Positions 9,001 through 16,224 are shown, counted from the stretch's first letter. The stretch is DNA of 24,343 nucleotides from Xanthobacteraceae bacterium (GCA_030037185.1 JASHRR010001135.1:1-24343); one strand, 5' to 3'. Notes: generated by a model from the sequence alone, not told the origin. Numbers and translations: made by a program.

Positions 9001-9268
9001 AGATGCCGTTGAGCGTCTGAGACTCAATGTCCTTGATGCCGTTGACGCTCGCACTGATCGAATATTCGCCATAAGTGGTGACGCGCTGCTCCATCTCGGG
9101 AGTGCTGAGTCCCGTGTAGGTCCATATGACGGTCACCACCGGAATATCGATCTCCGGAAAGATATCCGTCGGCATCAACGCCGCGGCCACAATGCCGAGA
9201 AAGGAGATCAGCATTGCCAACACGTAAAATGTGTAGGGAAATCTCAATGCAAAGCGAACGATGCCCAT
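6080..9268 (-). CDS. RND-family efflux transporter permease (AcrB-like)
   Basis: Inner-membrane proton-driven pump, 1062 residues, full length for the family. The N-terminus IVRFALRFPYTFYVLAML is transmembrane helix 1. The protein then follows the AcrB plan: periplasmic porter domain, TM2-6, second porter domain, and TM7-12. In TM4 the proton-relay pair is present in GILVDDSTVTIEN (Asp401, Asp402). In TM10 the block that reads GLSAKNAIL in AcrB is GVASANSIL here, with Ala957 in place of the essential Lys, so the relay differs from classic HAE1 pumps. Substrate cannot be inferred; heavy-metal pumps usually carry other TM4 motifs, so an organic substrate seems likelier. No TolC-type gene or regulator is adjacent. 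The ATG at 9268 has only a distant GGGAC upstream. Confidence 0.95.
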   Translation of the reverse strand: MGIVRFALRFPYTFYVLAMLISFLGIVAAALMPTDIFPEIDIPVVTVIWTYTGLSTPEMEQRVTTYGEYSISASVNGIKDIESQTLNGISVQKIFFQPDVNIDLAIAQIVAGTNAVRGIMPAGIQPPIVVRYSASSVPVLQIGLSSDELNEQQLYDYGIYRLRQRLAPIYGVTLPTPAGGRYRQIMVDIDPAKLQATGLTPLDVVNAVNNENLTLPSGTAKIGDTQYAVRTNATPVVLDDLNSIPVKFANGATVFLRDVANVRDGNLVQQNVVRTEGRRSVLLSIIKNGNASTVAVVNAVKNALNAARAAAPPGLKISELFDQSIFVTESINGVLREGAIAAGLTALMIILFLGSWRSTLIVVISIPLSILASLVVLYFLGQTINTMTLGGLALAVGILVDDSTVTIENTHRLLTEERRPLHYATLHGAAEIAMPTLVSTLAISCVFVSVLFLHGPAKYLFTPLGLAVVFAMLASYGLSRTLTPITIGLLLKGEHHESADVQGPKGRFARLHGAFERGFENMRHVYVEMLTGLLRRRLIVPAAAAVVLALGGVLFTLVGRDFFPLIDGGQIQLHVRAPAGTRIEKTEEIFQAVEDKIREVIPENERDQILDNIGLPARNYNLAFADGTAIGVNDGVILVTLKEGHPPTASYIHKLRELLRAAFPEEVFYFQAADMVTQILNFGIPAQIDVRTVGYDRANNLNIAGELRERLSAIPGIADAHLQQEVDAPEFYAVIDRARAAQFGWSANSIATNLNVSLASSVQVNPNFWTDPATGTPYFLAVQTPEHRISTIDDLKNTPVGTFLGPNGTPVPGLLENVARLQRDSIPTNANHANVQPVYDIFANVEGTDLGRVSAAIDEVVADLQKKLKPGNTIEVAGQIDSMNDAFKDMGLGLLFAAVFVYLLMVVNYQNFADPFVVILALPATFCGIVTMLYITGTTLNVPSLMGAIMAIGVASANSILLVTFAREQQLAGLTAFDAAIMAGRTRIRPVLMTAAAMIAGMLPMAIGGPGEEQNAALARAVIGGLLFATPTTLLAVPYLFAMLRKGNDGKTFHGVFTEELA

Positions 9269-9929
9269 AAGGATAGTCCCGTCAAGACCTCGCTGCCTGC
9301 AGCGGAGTGGAAGGTGGTCCCTCGCAATGCGTCTTACGAGGAAGCGAGAGCGGCCGTCAAAGACGCGTGATGGATGGGTTCATTGCAAAATTTGATCCTT
9401 CGCCGCTGGGCCAGAACGCCGGAAGAGGTATGACGGCCAGGTGTTTACGTATTCGAACACGGCTATTCTGGGGCTAAAAAGCAAGTGTCGTACCAAGGAG
9501 CACAATTGAGCTTGGCGCGTTGCGCAATTCGCATCACGAGATGTCAAATACGAGAAGGGCAAAGAAATATCTCCAAATCGAATTTATGAAATTTTTATGT
9601 GCAAATTCTCTCCTCGCCCGACAGTGCCTTGAGGGCGCCGCCGGCACAGGAGTCGGCGCGCAGGTCGAGCAGCTCCCCATCATACGATGGGAGACCGCCA
9701 GCAACGCCGTATAAGAAACTGGCAAACGTCCCTCGCCGGCCGACGAAATGATCAATGGCGAGCCGTAATAATCGGCTGCCAACGACAATCAGTCCGCCAT
9801 TGGGCAATCGTGCCAAGAGGGCCGAATCGAGGCCTCGATTTCGTCGGCGGTGCCGGTCGCTCGTCGACAGCCCGCTACGCAAAGTCGGTGCCGCAGCCTC
9901 GATCTGCAGGTATTCGATTGAATGGGCTC
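9269..9929. other. Gene-poor stretch upstream of the efflux operon
   Basis: No intact gene is supported here. It must contain the promoter of the efflux operon (reading -), but no convincing -35/-10 pair was found. A conspicuous AT-rich patch lies at about 9555-9612, unlike its surroundings. The - frame 9595-9882 (95 codons) is open and reads fairly protein-like (GLIVVGSRLLRLAIDHFVG), but I do not recognise it and it has no clear ribosome binding site. The right part may hold the decayed 5' portion of the methyltransferase remnant that follows. Confidence 0.5.
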
Positions 9930-10257
9930 GACCCGACCACCGTCACGTTCAATAAGCAGGCTGTCGGGGCGACGAACGGCTCGGCACGGTTCCTGAAGCT
10001 ACGGCAGCGTGTTGCGCCTGGGGTCTCGGTCACGGGTCCGTTTCGAAAACCGCTCGCCAAGCTGGAATCGGAGCACGCCAAACCGATCCGTCAGGCGGGT
10101 GGTCGAGATCATGCCAACGAGAGTGTCCAGACTCGCGATCGGCCGCATCGTGGACCCGGTTCAGATGGACGTGCAGGGGCTCGAGGCGGAGGTCCTCCGC
10201 GGTGGCGCGCGCCCGCTGCGCATGGGGCGCGTGGGGAGGTTCCTGATCGGGTGCCAT
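9930..10257 (+). pseudogene. Frameshifted FkbM-type methyltransferase remnant
   Basis: Two frames together read like the C-terminal half of an FkbM-family SAM-dependent methyltransferase. Frame 3 (about 9930-10040) gives RLNGLDPTT, then AVGATNGSARFLKLRQ and GVSVTG. Frame 1 (about 10105-10257) gives RRVVEI and VDPVQMDVQGLEAEVLRGG, followed by VGRFLIGCHG. The last block matches the family's usual D(I/V)QG-E-VL-G signature. A frameshift separates the two. The 5' SAM-binding half is not recognisable, and the remnant stops against the 3' end of dctM. I infer a decayed or truncated gene; a sequencing indel cannot be excluded, but the loss of the whole N-terminal part argues against that alone. Confidence 0.6.
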
Positions 10258-10270
10258 GGCCGTTTCTTCC

Positions 10271-11677
10271 CTACTTCAAATCCAGCGGCGGCGGCACGTC
10301 CGGGATCTGAATCTCGATGTTGACCTTGCTGGGGTCGATAGCGGTGCCTTTCTCGATCCAATAGGTCACCGAGCCCGGCCACAAGATCACGATCGCCACC
10401 AGAACGAGCTGCAGGAATACCCACGGGATCGCGCCCCAGTAGATTTCGGTCGTCTTGACCGAGGGCGGCGCGATGCCCCGCAGGTAGAACAGCGCGAAGC
10501 CAAACGGCGGATGCATGAAGCTCGTCTGGATGTTGGCGCAGATCAGGACGCCGAACCAGATGAGGTCGATGCCGAGCTTGTCGGCTGCGGGTGCCAGCAG
10601 CGGGATAATGATGAAGGCGATCTCGAAAAAATCGAGAAAGAACGCGATCACGAAGATGAACAGATTAACGAACACCAGAAAGCCGACTTGTCCGCCCGGC
10701 AGGGAGGTCAGCATCTGCTCGATCCACACCTTGCCGCCGACGCCCTGAAATACCAGGCTGAACGTGCGTGCGCCGATCAGGATGTAAACCACCATCGCGG
10801 TGATGCGCATGGTGGTCGCCATGCCCTGGTAGACCAGCGGCGCCGTGAGTGTGCGGTTGAACGCCGCCAGCGCCAGCGCGCCGACCGCCCCCATGGCGCC
10901 GGCTTCGGTCGGTGTCGCAAGGCCGAGAAAGATGGTGCCGAGCACGAGGAAGATGAGCCCGAGCGACGGGATGATGCCGCGCAGGCACTTTGCCCACAGC
11001 GCCCAGCCCTTGAGCGTGCGCGCCTCAAGCGGCAGCGCCGGTACCTCCTTCGGCCATACGACGCTGACGATCGCGACCCAGATAACAAACAACGCGACCT
11101 GGATGATGCTGGGCCCGATCGCGCCCGCATACATGTCTCCCACGGAGCGGCCGAGCTGGTCGGCGAGCACGACGAGCACCAGGGAGGGGGGGATAAGCTG
11201 CGTGATTGTCCCGGAGGCGGCGATCACGCCCATCGTGTGGCGGACCGAATAGCCGTTGCGCATCATCACCGGAATCGAGATCACCCCCATGGCGATCACC
11301 GAGGCCGCGACAGTCCCGGTGATGGCGCCCAGAATGGCGCCGACGAAGATCACCGCGTAGGAAAGACCGCCGCGCACCGGCCCGAACAATTGGCCGATCG
11401 AATCAAGGAGGTCCTCGGCGAGGCCGCAGCGCTCGAGAATCGCGCCCATGAAGGTGAAGAAGGGAATGGCGAGCAGGAGATCGTTGGAGATGATACCGTA
11501 GAGCTGATAGGTGAGGTTGCCGAGAAAATCGGGCTGGATAAGCCCCAATTCGATGCCGATAAATCCGAAAAACAGCCCGGTCGCCGCCAGCGAGAATGCC
11601 GCCGGATAGCCGATCAGCATGAACCCGATCATCCCCGCGAACATCAGGGGGGCCATGTTGTCGCGGAGAAAGCTCAT
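10271..11677 (-). CDS. dctM: TRAP transporter large permease subunit (DctM)
   Basis: Large, ion-translocating membrane subunit of a TRAP transporter, 468 residues, with roughly 12 or more hydrophobic segments. Typical DctM blocks are present: AIPFFTFMGAILERCGLAEDLL, GAITGTVAASVIAMGVISIP, a conserved SGTITQLIPPS, GLATPTEAGAMGAVGA, and near the C-terminus SFMHPPFGFALFYLRG. The tail ends in a short hydrophilic Pro-rich segment (PDVPPPLDLK). The ATG overlaps the dctQ stop by 4 bases (ATGA), so it is coupled to dctQ. It most plausibly forms one Na+-driven importer with DctQ and one or both TakP-like receptors encoded at 2116-4607. That pairing is an inference from family and proximity. Confidence 0.96.
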   Translation of the reverse strand: MSFLRDNMAPLMFAGMIGFMLIGYPAAFSLAATGLFFGFIGIELGLIQPDFLGNLTYQLYGIISNDLLLAIPFFTFMGAILERCGLAEDLLDSIGQLFGPVRGGLSYAVIFVGAILGAITGTVAASVIAMGVISIPVMMRNGYSVRHTMGVIAASGTITQLIPPSLVLVVLADQLGRSVGDMYAGAIGPSIIQVALFVIWVAIVSVVWPKEVPALPLEARTLKGWALWAKCLRGIIPSLGLIFLVLGTIFLGLATPTEAGAMGAVGALALAAFNRTLTAPLVYQGMATTMRITAMVVYILIGARTFSLVFQGVGGKVWIEQMLTSLPGGQVGFLVFVNLFIFVIAFFLDFFEIAFIIIPLLAPAADKLGIDLIWFGVLICANIQTSFMHPPFGFALFYLRGIAPPSVKTTEIYWGAIPWVFLQLVLVAIVILWPGSVTYWIEKGTAIDPSKVNIEIQIPDVPPPLDLK

Positions 11678-12282
11678 TGCAACGGCTTCTCGTACCTGAA
11701 TTCAGCCTCGGTCAGATTTTCGAGCGCCGCGATGCGCTTTATGATTTCGGAGAGGCCTTGGAGCGCCATCAAGGCAAAACCGATCGGCAGCATCAGCTTG
11801 ACAGGCCAGCGCAGCAGACCCCCGGCGTTACTCGATTGTTCGCCGATCCGATACGACTCCAGAAACCACGGCCATGTGAAATAGATGAGGATGATGCAGA
11901 TCGGCAGGAGGAACAACAGCCCGCCGATGATGTCGATCCAGATGCGGGCGCGATCTGACACCATTCCGTAGAACAGGTCGACCCGCACATGCTCGTTCAT
12001 CTTGAGCGTGTAAGGACCGCCGAGCAACACTATGCCGGTGAACATGTACCATTGCAATTCCAGGAAGGCGTTGGCGTTGTTGCCATACCATCCAATACCC
12101 GCCGCGAGCCCGTGCAGCCATGGCACATCCGCCGCGACGGCAAGCATGCCGTTGATGCCGTAGCGCACGGCTGCGTTGCCGGCGCTCACCAAGCACGCCA
12201 GCAGCACGAACCAATTCGCCGCCACGCCGAATTGTGCGTTGATTTGATCGACGATGCGGCTGAATTTCAGCAATCCGCCCAA
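11674..12282 (-). CDS. dctQ: TRAP transporter small permease subunit (DctQ)
   Basis: Small membrane subunit of the TRAP transporter, 202 residues, with four predicted membrane helices: about residues 20-40 (NWFVLLACLVSAGNAAVRYG), the LQWYMFTGIVLLGGPYTL segment, IIGGLLFLLPICIILIYFTW, and LMLPIGFALMALQGL. The motif KMNEHVRVDLFYG between helices 2 and 3 is characteristic of DctQ. The start is a TTG, supported by GAGGGA about 7 bases upstream, and no ATG lies early enough to replace it. It is the first gene of the dctQM operon; the dctM start overlaps its stop. This longer subset of DctQ proteins is usual for TakP-type systems. Confidence 0.93.
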   Translation of the reverse strand: MGGLLKFSRIVDQINAQFGVAANWFVLLACLVSAGNAAVRYGINGMLAVAADVPWLHGLAAGIGWYGNNANAFLELQWYMFTGIVLLGGPYTLKMNEHVRVDLFYGMVSDRARIWIDIIGGLLFLLPICIILIYFTWPWFLESYRIGEQSSNAGGLLRWPVKLMLPIGFALMALQGLSEIIKRIAALENLTEAEFRYEKPLQ

Positions 12283-12808
12283 TTGTCGTTCCCTCGATCG
12301 GCCCGGCGTTTTGGTTTGTTTGCCTTCAGCCGCCGTGGCGCAACAGCGATTTGCGGCCCTCCACGCGCGGTCAGACTCTTTAATCCAGACAACGGCCGCG
12401 GCGTCAATCGGGAGTTTGCCGCAAAAAAGCGCGGCCGCTTGAGTATTTTTGATGGGTTATCTTTGCGCCGGTTTGGCTGCCCGCCAGGGCACCGCTCTTT
12501 ACGCTCGGTTACCGGTCGCGGCCATCCACGTCTCTAGCCGCAGCCCGCGAGAAGGCGGCAGCCGGATCGTCAGCGCGAGAGCTTCGGCATCTGCGGTTTG
12601 TTTTCCAGCATCGCGTCCAGCACGCGCCGTCATACCGCTGCGAATCGCGCACGCGAGGCACCTCTTCGTCGGCGAACCGAAAAGGCCGACCCGATCGGCA
12701 ATGGCGGCCGCCCGGAAAGCTTCGAGCCGCCGTCTCGTCAATCGAACAATGTGCAGCGCGTTCTCGGGGAGGGTTCTTTATCCAGAGCCCAGCATGGTGC
12801 CGGATAGC
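12283..12808. other. Intergenic region between dctQ and moaA
   Basis: About 525 bases with no supported gene; the open frames have no domains and poor codon use. It contains the 5' region of dctQ on the right-to-left strand and the DNA downstream of moaA. No terminator hairpin with a T-tract was found. Confidence 0.6.
12379..12407 (-). promoter_or_regulatory. Candidate promoter for dctQM
   Basis: On the - strand TTGACG (12407-12402) is followed after exactly 17 bases by ATTAAA (12384-12379). The -35 is good and the -10 is poor (3 of 6). It would give a leader of about 90 bases before the TTG start of dctQ. Confidence 0.3.
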
Positions 12809-13891
12809 TCAGCCGCCGGTGACGCTCATATGCCGCGCCAGGGCGGGGCGATTGTGGCGGCGGTCGATCACGAAGTCGTGGCCTCTGGGCTTGCGGGTGA
12901 TTGCCTCGTCGATCGCGGCGTACAGCAGGTCATTGCCTTCCGAGGCGCGTAGCACGCTGCGCAGGTCGGCAGCGTCTTCCTGGCCAAGGCACATGAACAG
13001 CGTACCGGTGCAGGTGACGCGCACGCGGTTGCAGGATTCGCAGAAATTGTGCGTCAGGGGCGTAATGAAGCCGAGCCGCCCGCCGGTCTCGGCGACCCGC
13101 ACATAACGGGCCGGACCGCCGGTTCGGTAATCGATCTCATCGAGGGTAAAGTGCTCGGCAAGCCGTGCCCGCACGATCGAGAGCGGCAGATACTGGTCGA
13201 GCCGACCTTCGCCGATGTCGCCGAGCGGCATGACTTCGATGAAGGTCAGATCCATCTCCTCGCCGTGCGCCCAGCGCGTGAGGGTTTCCAATTCGTCCTC
13301 GTTCACGCCCTTAAGGGCCACCGCGTTGATCTTTATCGCGAGCCCGGCGTCCTGCGCCGCTTTGATGCCGTCGAGAACCTGATCGAGGTTGCCCCAACGC
13401 GTCACCGCGCGGAACTTCGCCCGATCGAGCGTGTCGAGCGAGACATTGATGCGCTTGACCCCGTGATCCGCGAGGCCGGCTGCGTATTTGCGCAGCTGGG
13501 AGCCGTTGGTCGTCAGCGTCAGCTCCTCGAGCGCGCCCGATCGAAGATGGCGTGACAACGAGGCGATGAGCGTCATGATGCCGCGCCGCACCAGCGGTTC
13601 GCCCCCGGTAAGCCGCAGCTTGCGCACCCCTTTGGCGATGAACGCAGAGCACAGCCGGTCAAGCTCTTCAAGCGAGAGAATGTCGGCCTTGGGCAGGAAG
13701 GTCATGTCTTCCGACATGCAGTAGACACAGCGGAAATCGCAACGGTCCGTGACTGATACGCGAAGGTAAGTGATCGCGCGGCTGAACGGATCGATCAACG
13801 GCTGTGGTGCGGCCGTTGCGGCGCGCTCGAACTCCACCGCCCTCGCGGCACGCTCGAACCGGACCGCCCCCGCCTGCTCGTACCCCGACAT
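12809..13891 (-). CDS. moaA: GTP 3',8-cyclase MoaA (molybdenum cofactor biosynthesis)
   Basis: Radical SAM enzyme that, with MoaC, converts GTP to cyclic pyranopterin monophosphate, the first step of molybdopterin synthesis in the cytosol. With the ATG at 13891 it has 360 residues. The radical-SAM cluster motif is [10 protein letters not shown] (Cys51, Cys55, Cys58). [17 protein letters not shown] and SLDTLD follow. The second, GTP-binding cluster motif is [20 protein letters not shown]. The protein ends in Gly-Gly, which MoaA needs for activity. An upstream ATG at 13957 is in frame, but its extra 22 residues look non-native; even from 13891 the first 30 residues, with a repeated FERAA, are longer than usual. 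No ribosome binding site decides the start. It is divergent from the DUF971 gene. Confidence 0.95.
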   Translation of the reverse strand: MSGYEQAGAVRFERAARAVEFERAATAAPQPLIDPFSRAITYLRVSVTDRCDFRCVYCMSEDMTFLPKADILSLEELDRLCSAFIAKGVRKLRLTGGEPLVRRGIMTLIASLSRHLRSGALEELTLTTNGSQLRKYAAGLADHGVKRINVSLDTLDRAKFRAVTRWGNLDQVLDGIKAAQDAGLAIKINAVALKGVNEDELETLTRWAHGEEMDLTFIEVMPLGDIGEGRLDQYLPLSIVRARLAEHFTLDEIDYRTGGPARYVRVAETGGRLGFITPLTHNFCESCNRVRVTCTGTLFMCLGQEDAADLRSVLRASEGNDLLYAAIDEAITRKPRGHDFVIDRRHNRPALARHMSVTGG

Positions 13892-14070
13892 TTTGGACGA
13901 CCCATTTCTGACGGATGCTGCTTGTTCCAGGGAACCACTTCCGTGGCAAATAGGCAATTCGCAATATAGTGCGCGGAGCCGGCATGCGGGAGGCCTTCAA
14001 CCGCGGGCGTTCTGCAGCGGGCGGGACGCGCGGTCCGCGCAATCGCAAGTGGCTAATTGAGGAGTCCAGG

Positions 14071-14460
14071 ATGGGGCCCGGAACGGAAAGCAGCGCAGCG
14101 TGGCCTACCGAGCTGAGGCTTCGCAAGGACAAGACCGCTCTCACGGTTGTGTTCGAGGACGGCCAGGCATTCGAATTTCCTGCGGAATTTCTGCGCGTCC
14201 ACAGCCCGAGCGCTGAAGTCCAGGGACATTCCCCGAATGAGCGCAAGACGATCGGCGGCAAGCGCAATGTCGCGATCCTTGAGGTCCAGCCCGTCGGCAA
14301 CTACGCCGTGCGGTTGATATTCGACGACATGCATTCGACGGGCATCTTCAGCTGGGACTATCTTGCCAGGCTCGGGCGCGACCAGGGGCGCATGTGGCGC
14401 GCCTACCTCGATGAGCTTGCTGCCAAGGGGCTCTCCCGCGATTCGTCCGGAATCGCATAA
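14071..14460 (+). CDS. DUF971 family protein (gamma-butyrobetaine hydroxylase-like N-terminal domain)
   Basis: A 129-residue single-domain protein of the DUF971 family. It shows the usual order: TELRLRKDKTALTVVFEDGQAFEFPAEFLRV, then NVAILEVQPVGNYAVRLIFDDMHSTGIFSWDYL. The F-DGH/M-STGI-SW-YL signature is characteristic. Molecular function is unknown. The same domain forms the N-terminal part of gamma-butyrobetaine hydroxylase and the C-terminal part of the plant Fe-S carrier HCF101, where it follows DUF59 and an Mrp ATPase. ATG 14071 is preceded by GAGGAG (14059-14064) at good spacing. It is transcribed away from moaA across about 180 bases. The family call is firm; a role in Fe-S or cofactor metabolism is only suggested by the neighbours. 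Confidence 0.9.
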   Translation: MGPGTESSAAWPTELRLRKDKTALTVVFEDGQAFEFPAEFLRVHSPSAEVQGHSPNERKTIGGKRNVAILEVQPVGNYAVRLIFDDMHSTGIFSWDYLARLGRDQGRMWRAYLDELAAKGLSRDSSGIA

Positions 14461-14675
14461 GGTTGGGAAATCGCCTCCGACGCGAAGATGTCCGGGTGTT
14501 GACGCGCTTTGCCAAGCTGCGCAGGCAGCGCGCAAAGTAGGGCCGACCACCAAGCCGCCCCTACAGCATGGAGATTGCCTGTCACGAGGTACTCGCAAAA
14601 AAACACGGCGCGCGCGGAAGCCTCGGATTTTAGCCGGCGGAGAATAGCGCCGCTCCAGTCGGCAGTGAATCATGA

Positions 14676-14697
14676 CGCGAGGGGCGAAAGCCTCGCG
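14676..14697 (-). terminator. Stem-loop just downstream of the L,D-transpeptidase gene
   Basis: CGCGAGG (14676-14682) and CCTCGCG (14691-14697) form a perfect 7-base GC-rich stem with an 8-base loop, 10 bases past the stop codon of the - strand gene. No T-tract follows on that strand, so it is a possible terminator or mRNA-stabilising hairpin rather than a classic intrinsic terminator. Confidence 0.5.
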
Positions 14698-14707
14698 CTT
14701 CAGGGGG

Positions 14708-15298
14708 TTACCGCAATACCACCACGGTGGCCCCCACTCTCACGCGGCTATAGAGGTCGATCACATCCTCGTTGGTCATGCGAAAGCACCCTGACGAGAC
14801 CGCTTGGCCGATGGTTTCGGGTTCGTTCGATCCGTGAATGCGATAGAGAGAAGAGCCAAGATAGATTGCGCGCGCGCCCAGCGGGTTTTCGATACCGCCC
14901 ACCATGTGCCGCGGCAGGTCGGGGCGCCGCTGCAGCATCTGGGCCGGCGGCGTCCAGTCCGGCCATTCTCTCTTCATTGACACGGTATGGATGCCGGTCC
15001 AAGTGAAGCCAACCCGGCCCACCCCGATACCGTAGCTTATCGCCTGGCCGCGTGCGTTGACAAAGTAGAGCCGCCGCCCCGAGGTGCTGATAACGATCGT
15101 GCCGGGTCGGTACGAGGCGGGAAAGCTCACGAGCGTACGTTGAACCGGCGATGAGCTGAAGCCAAACAGCCGTTGCAGCGGGCCTGCCTCATTGTCAGGA
15201 CTCCGAAAAAGCTGGGCCGTGGCCACGGTGTTAGCGGTCGCCGCAACACCACAACCAAGGGTCGCCGACATCATCAGTCCTGCAATTCGCGGCTTCAT
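14708..15298 (-). CDS. L,D-transpeptidase (YkuD domain), secreted
   Basis: Periplasmic YkuD-fold enzyme, which in this family forms 3-3 peptidoglycan cross-links or attaches proteins to peptidoglycan. It has 196 residues from ATG 15298, chosen because GGAG lies 6 bases upstream and it directly opens a signal peptide (about residues 1-29, ending ATAQ). The catalytic domain begins near SYRPGTIVISTSGRRLYFV. The active-site block is HGSNEPETIGQAVSSGCFRM, with His155 and nucleophile Cys171; the usual SHGC is SSGC here. A longer in-frame start at 15349 would place 17 charged residues before the signal and is unlikely. It ends near a stem-loop and has no operon partner. Which peptidoglycan reaction it performs cannot be told from sequence. 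Confidence 0.93.
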   Translation of the reverse strand: MKPRIAGLMMSATLGCGVAATANTVATAQLFRSPDNEAGPLQRLFGFSSSPVQRTLVSFPASYRPGTIVISTSGRRLYFVNARGQAISYGIGVGRVGFTWTGIHTVSMKREWPDWTPPAQMLQRRPDLPRHMVGGIENPLGARAIYLGSSLYRIHGSNEPETIGQAVSSGCFRMTNEDVIDLYSRVRVGATVVVLR

Positions 15299-15609
15299 TC
15301 TCGTCTCCATCTTTGCCCGGTCCGGTGCGGCCCCTCTCTCCGAACCCATAAGCTGAATGGCGGCACACGCTCAACGTGATTTTGTGCTGGACCGGACCGC
15401 CAGTCCGAAAAAAAATCACATCACTTGCGTCATGACAGCGCTATCGCCCGGCAAGGTTGCGACCTCACCTGAAGTCTATTAAGAATCAAATTGTTACGGT
15501 GGTGGCCGGACTGCACTTTTTTTATTCGCCTGTTTCGCACCCCTCTGGTGACCACGACGGTACGCCTGCTAAGATACAGGCAAGGGGTACGAGGGAAGCG
15601 GGTGGAAGG
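15299..15609. other. Intergenic region upstream of the L,D-transpeptidase
   Basis: No gene is supported here. It carries the nested palindrome at 15376-15419, listed separately, and presumably the promoters of the transpeptidase (-) and of the possible small ORF starting at 15610 (+). No clear -35/-10 pair was recognised. Confidence 0.5.
15376..15419. repeat. Nested inverted repeat with an A8 run
   Basis: The outer arms are GTGATTTT (15376-15383) and AAAATCAC (15412-15419). Inside them CGGAC (15393-15397) and GTCCG (15403-15407) form a 5-base stem with a 5-base loop. A run of eight A follows the inner stem on +. The order of hairpin and A/T run is wrong for an intrinsic terminator on either strand, so an operator or mRNA leader structure for the transpeptidase gene is more plausible. 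Confidence 0.5.
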
Positions 15610-15816
15610 ATGTCAAAGAATAATACTTCGAGGTCAACAAGCGCCAGAAAATCGCTTTCACGGGCGCGGCCGGCAAAGGAGAAGACGAGGCGGGCGGTTT
15701 TCAAGGCGGACCAGTGGTACCAAAATGCCGTCATGTCGATCGGAATCGCCGGACGCGCAAAAAGTAATCGACAGGGGGCGACGCTCGTTGCGCGTGTAAA
15801 GGATCGCGCGGACTGA
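15610..15816 (+). CDS. Possible small basic hypothetical protein
   Basis: Open frame of 68 residues from ATG 15610, preceded by GGTGGAAGG, which is closer to the start than ideal. The product is very basic (many Lys and Arg), with a Ser/Lys/Arg-rich, presumably disordered N-terminus and a more ordered stretch FKADQWYQNAVMSIGIAG. Codon use in the second half resembles that of real genes in this window. I recognise no family and cannot exclude chance. Confidence 0.4.
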   Translation: MSKNNTSRSTSARKSLSRARPAKEKTRRAVFKADQWYQNAVMSIGIAGRAKSNRQGATLVARVKDRAD

Positions 15817-16017
15817 ATCGCTGAACGTGCTGAACGTGACGTAGAACCCCCGCCACCGCGTGTGGGGCTAGCGCCTGCCTGCGGATTTTCAGGTTTGCCT
15901 ATGGACCGGGCAGGGTGAAGAATTGGTCAAGCCCGCGCCAAACAGGTTGCCTCCACATGAGTTCCTCTAGATTGGCGTCTTTCGGTTAGGCACGCTAATC
16001 CACCGCTGCGCGGTCTG

Positions 16018-16224
16018 TCATGCCAATTCGATATCACTCTCGATCTCATATTTGAGATCGATCCCGCCGACCGTCACTACGGCCTTCGCGGGCAGGCGCG
16101 GGTTCTCCTTCAACTTTCCGTTCGAGACCGCATCGCGCACTGCCTTTTCGATCTCGCGCTGGGCGGTCACGCCGAACGCCTTGAGGAATTTACGTATGCT
16201 GGTGTTGAGAGCTTCATCGTCCAT
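16018..16224 (-). CDS. DUF6494 family small protein
   Basis: A 68-residue cytosolic protein whose whole length matches the pattern I associate with DUF6494: an N-terminal MDDEALNTSIRKFLKAFGVT, then QREIEKAVRDAV, a short linker KLKENPRLPAKAVV, and a beta-rich C-terminus GGIDLKYEIESDIELA. The ATG at 16224 follows AAAGG with a 6-base spacer. Function is unknown. It is single, with a membrane protein gene 111 bases upstream on the same strand; the gap leaves co-transcription possible but unproven. Confidence 0.8.
   Translation of the reverse strand: MDDEALNTSIRKFLKAFGVTAQREIEKAVRDAVSNGKLKENPRLPAKAVVTVGGIDLKYEIESDIELA

Noticed and set aside
9687..10310. 207-codon single frame as an intact gene
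   Set aside because: Only its middle part resembles an FkbM enzyme; the C-terminal signature is in another frame, so it is better described as a pseudogene.
10256..11884. 542-codon open frame on +
   Set aside because: It is antisense to dctM and dctQ; its extreme Asp/Arg/His content is typical of a shadow of membrane-protein codons.
15393..15415. Intrinsic terminator (GC hairpin next to an A8 run)
   Set aside because: On + the hairpin is followed by A rather than T, and on - the T-run comes before the hairpin, so neither strand has terminator polarity.
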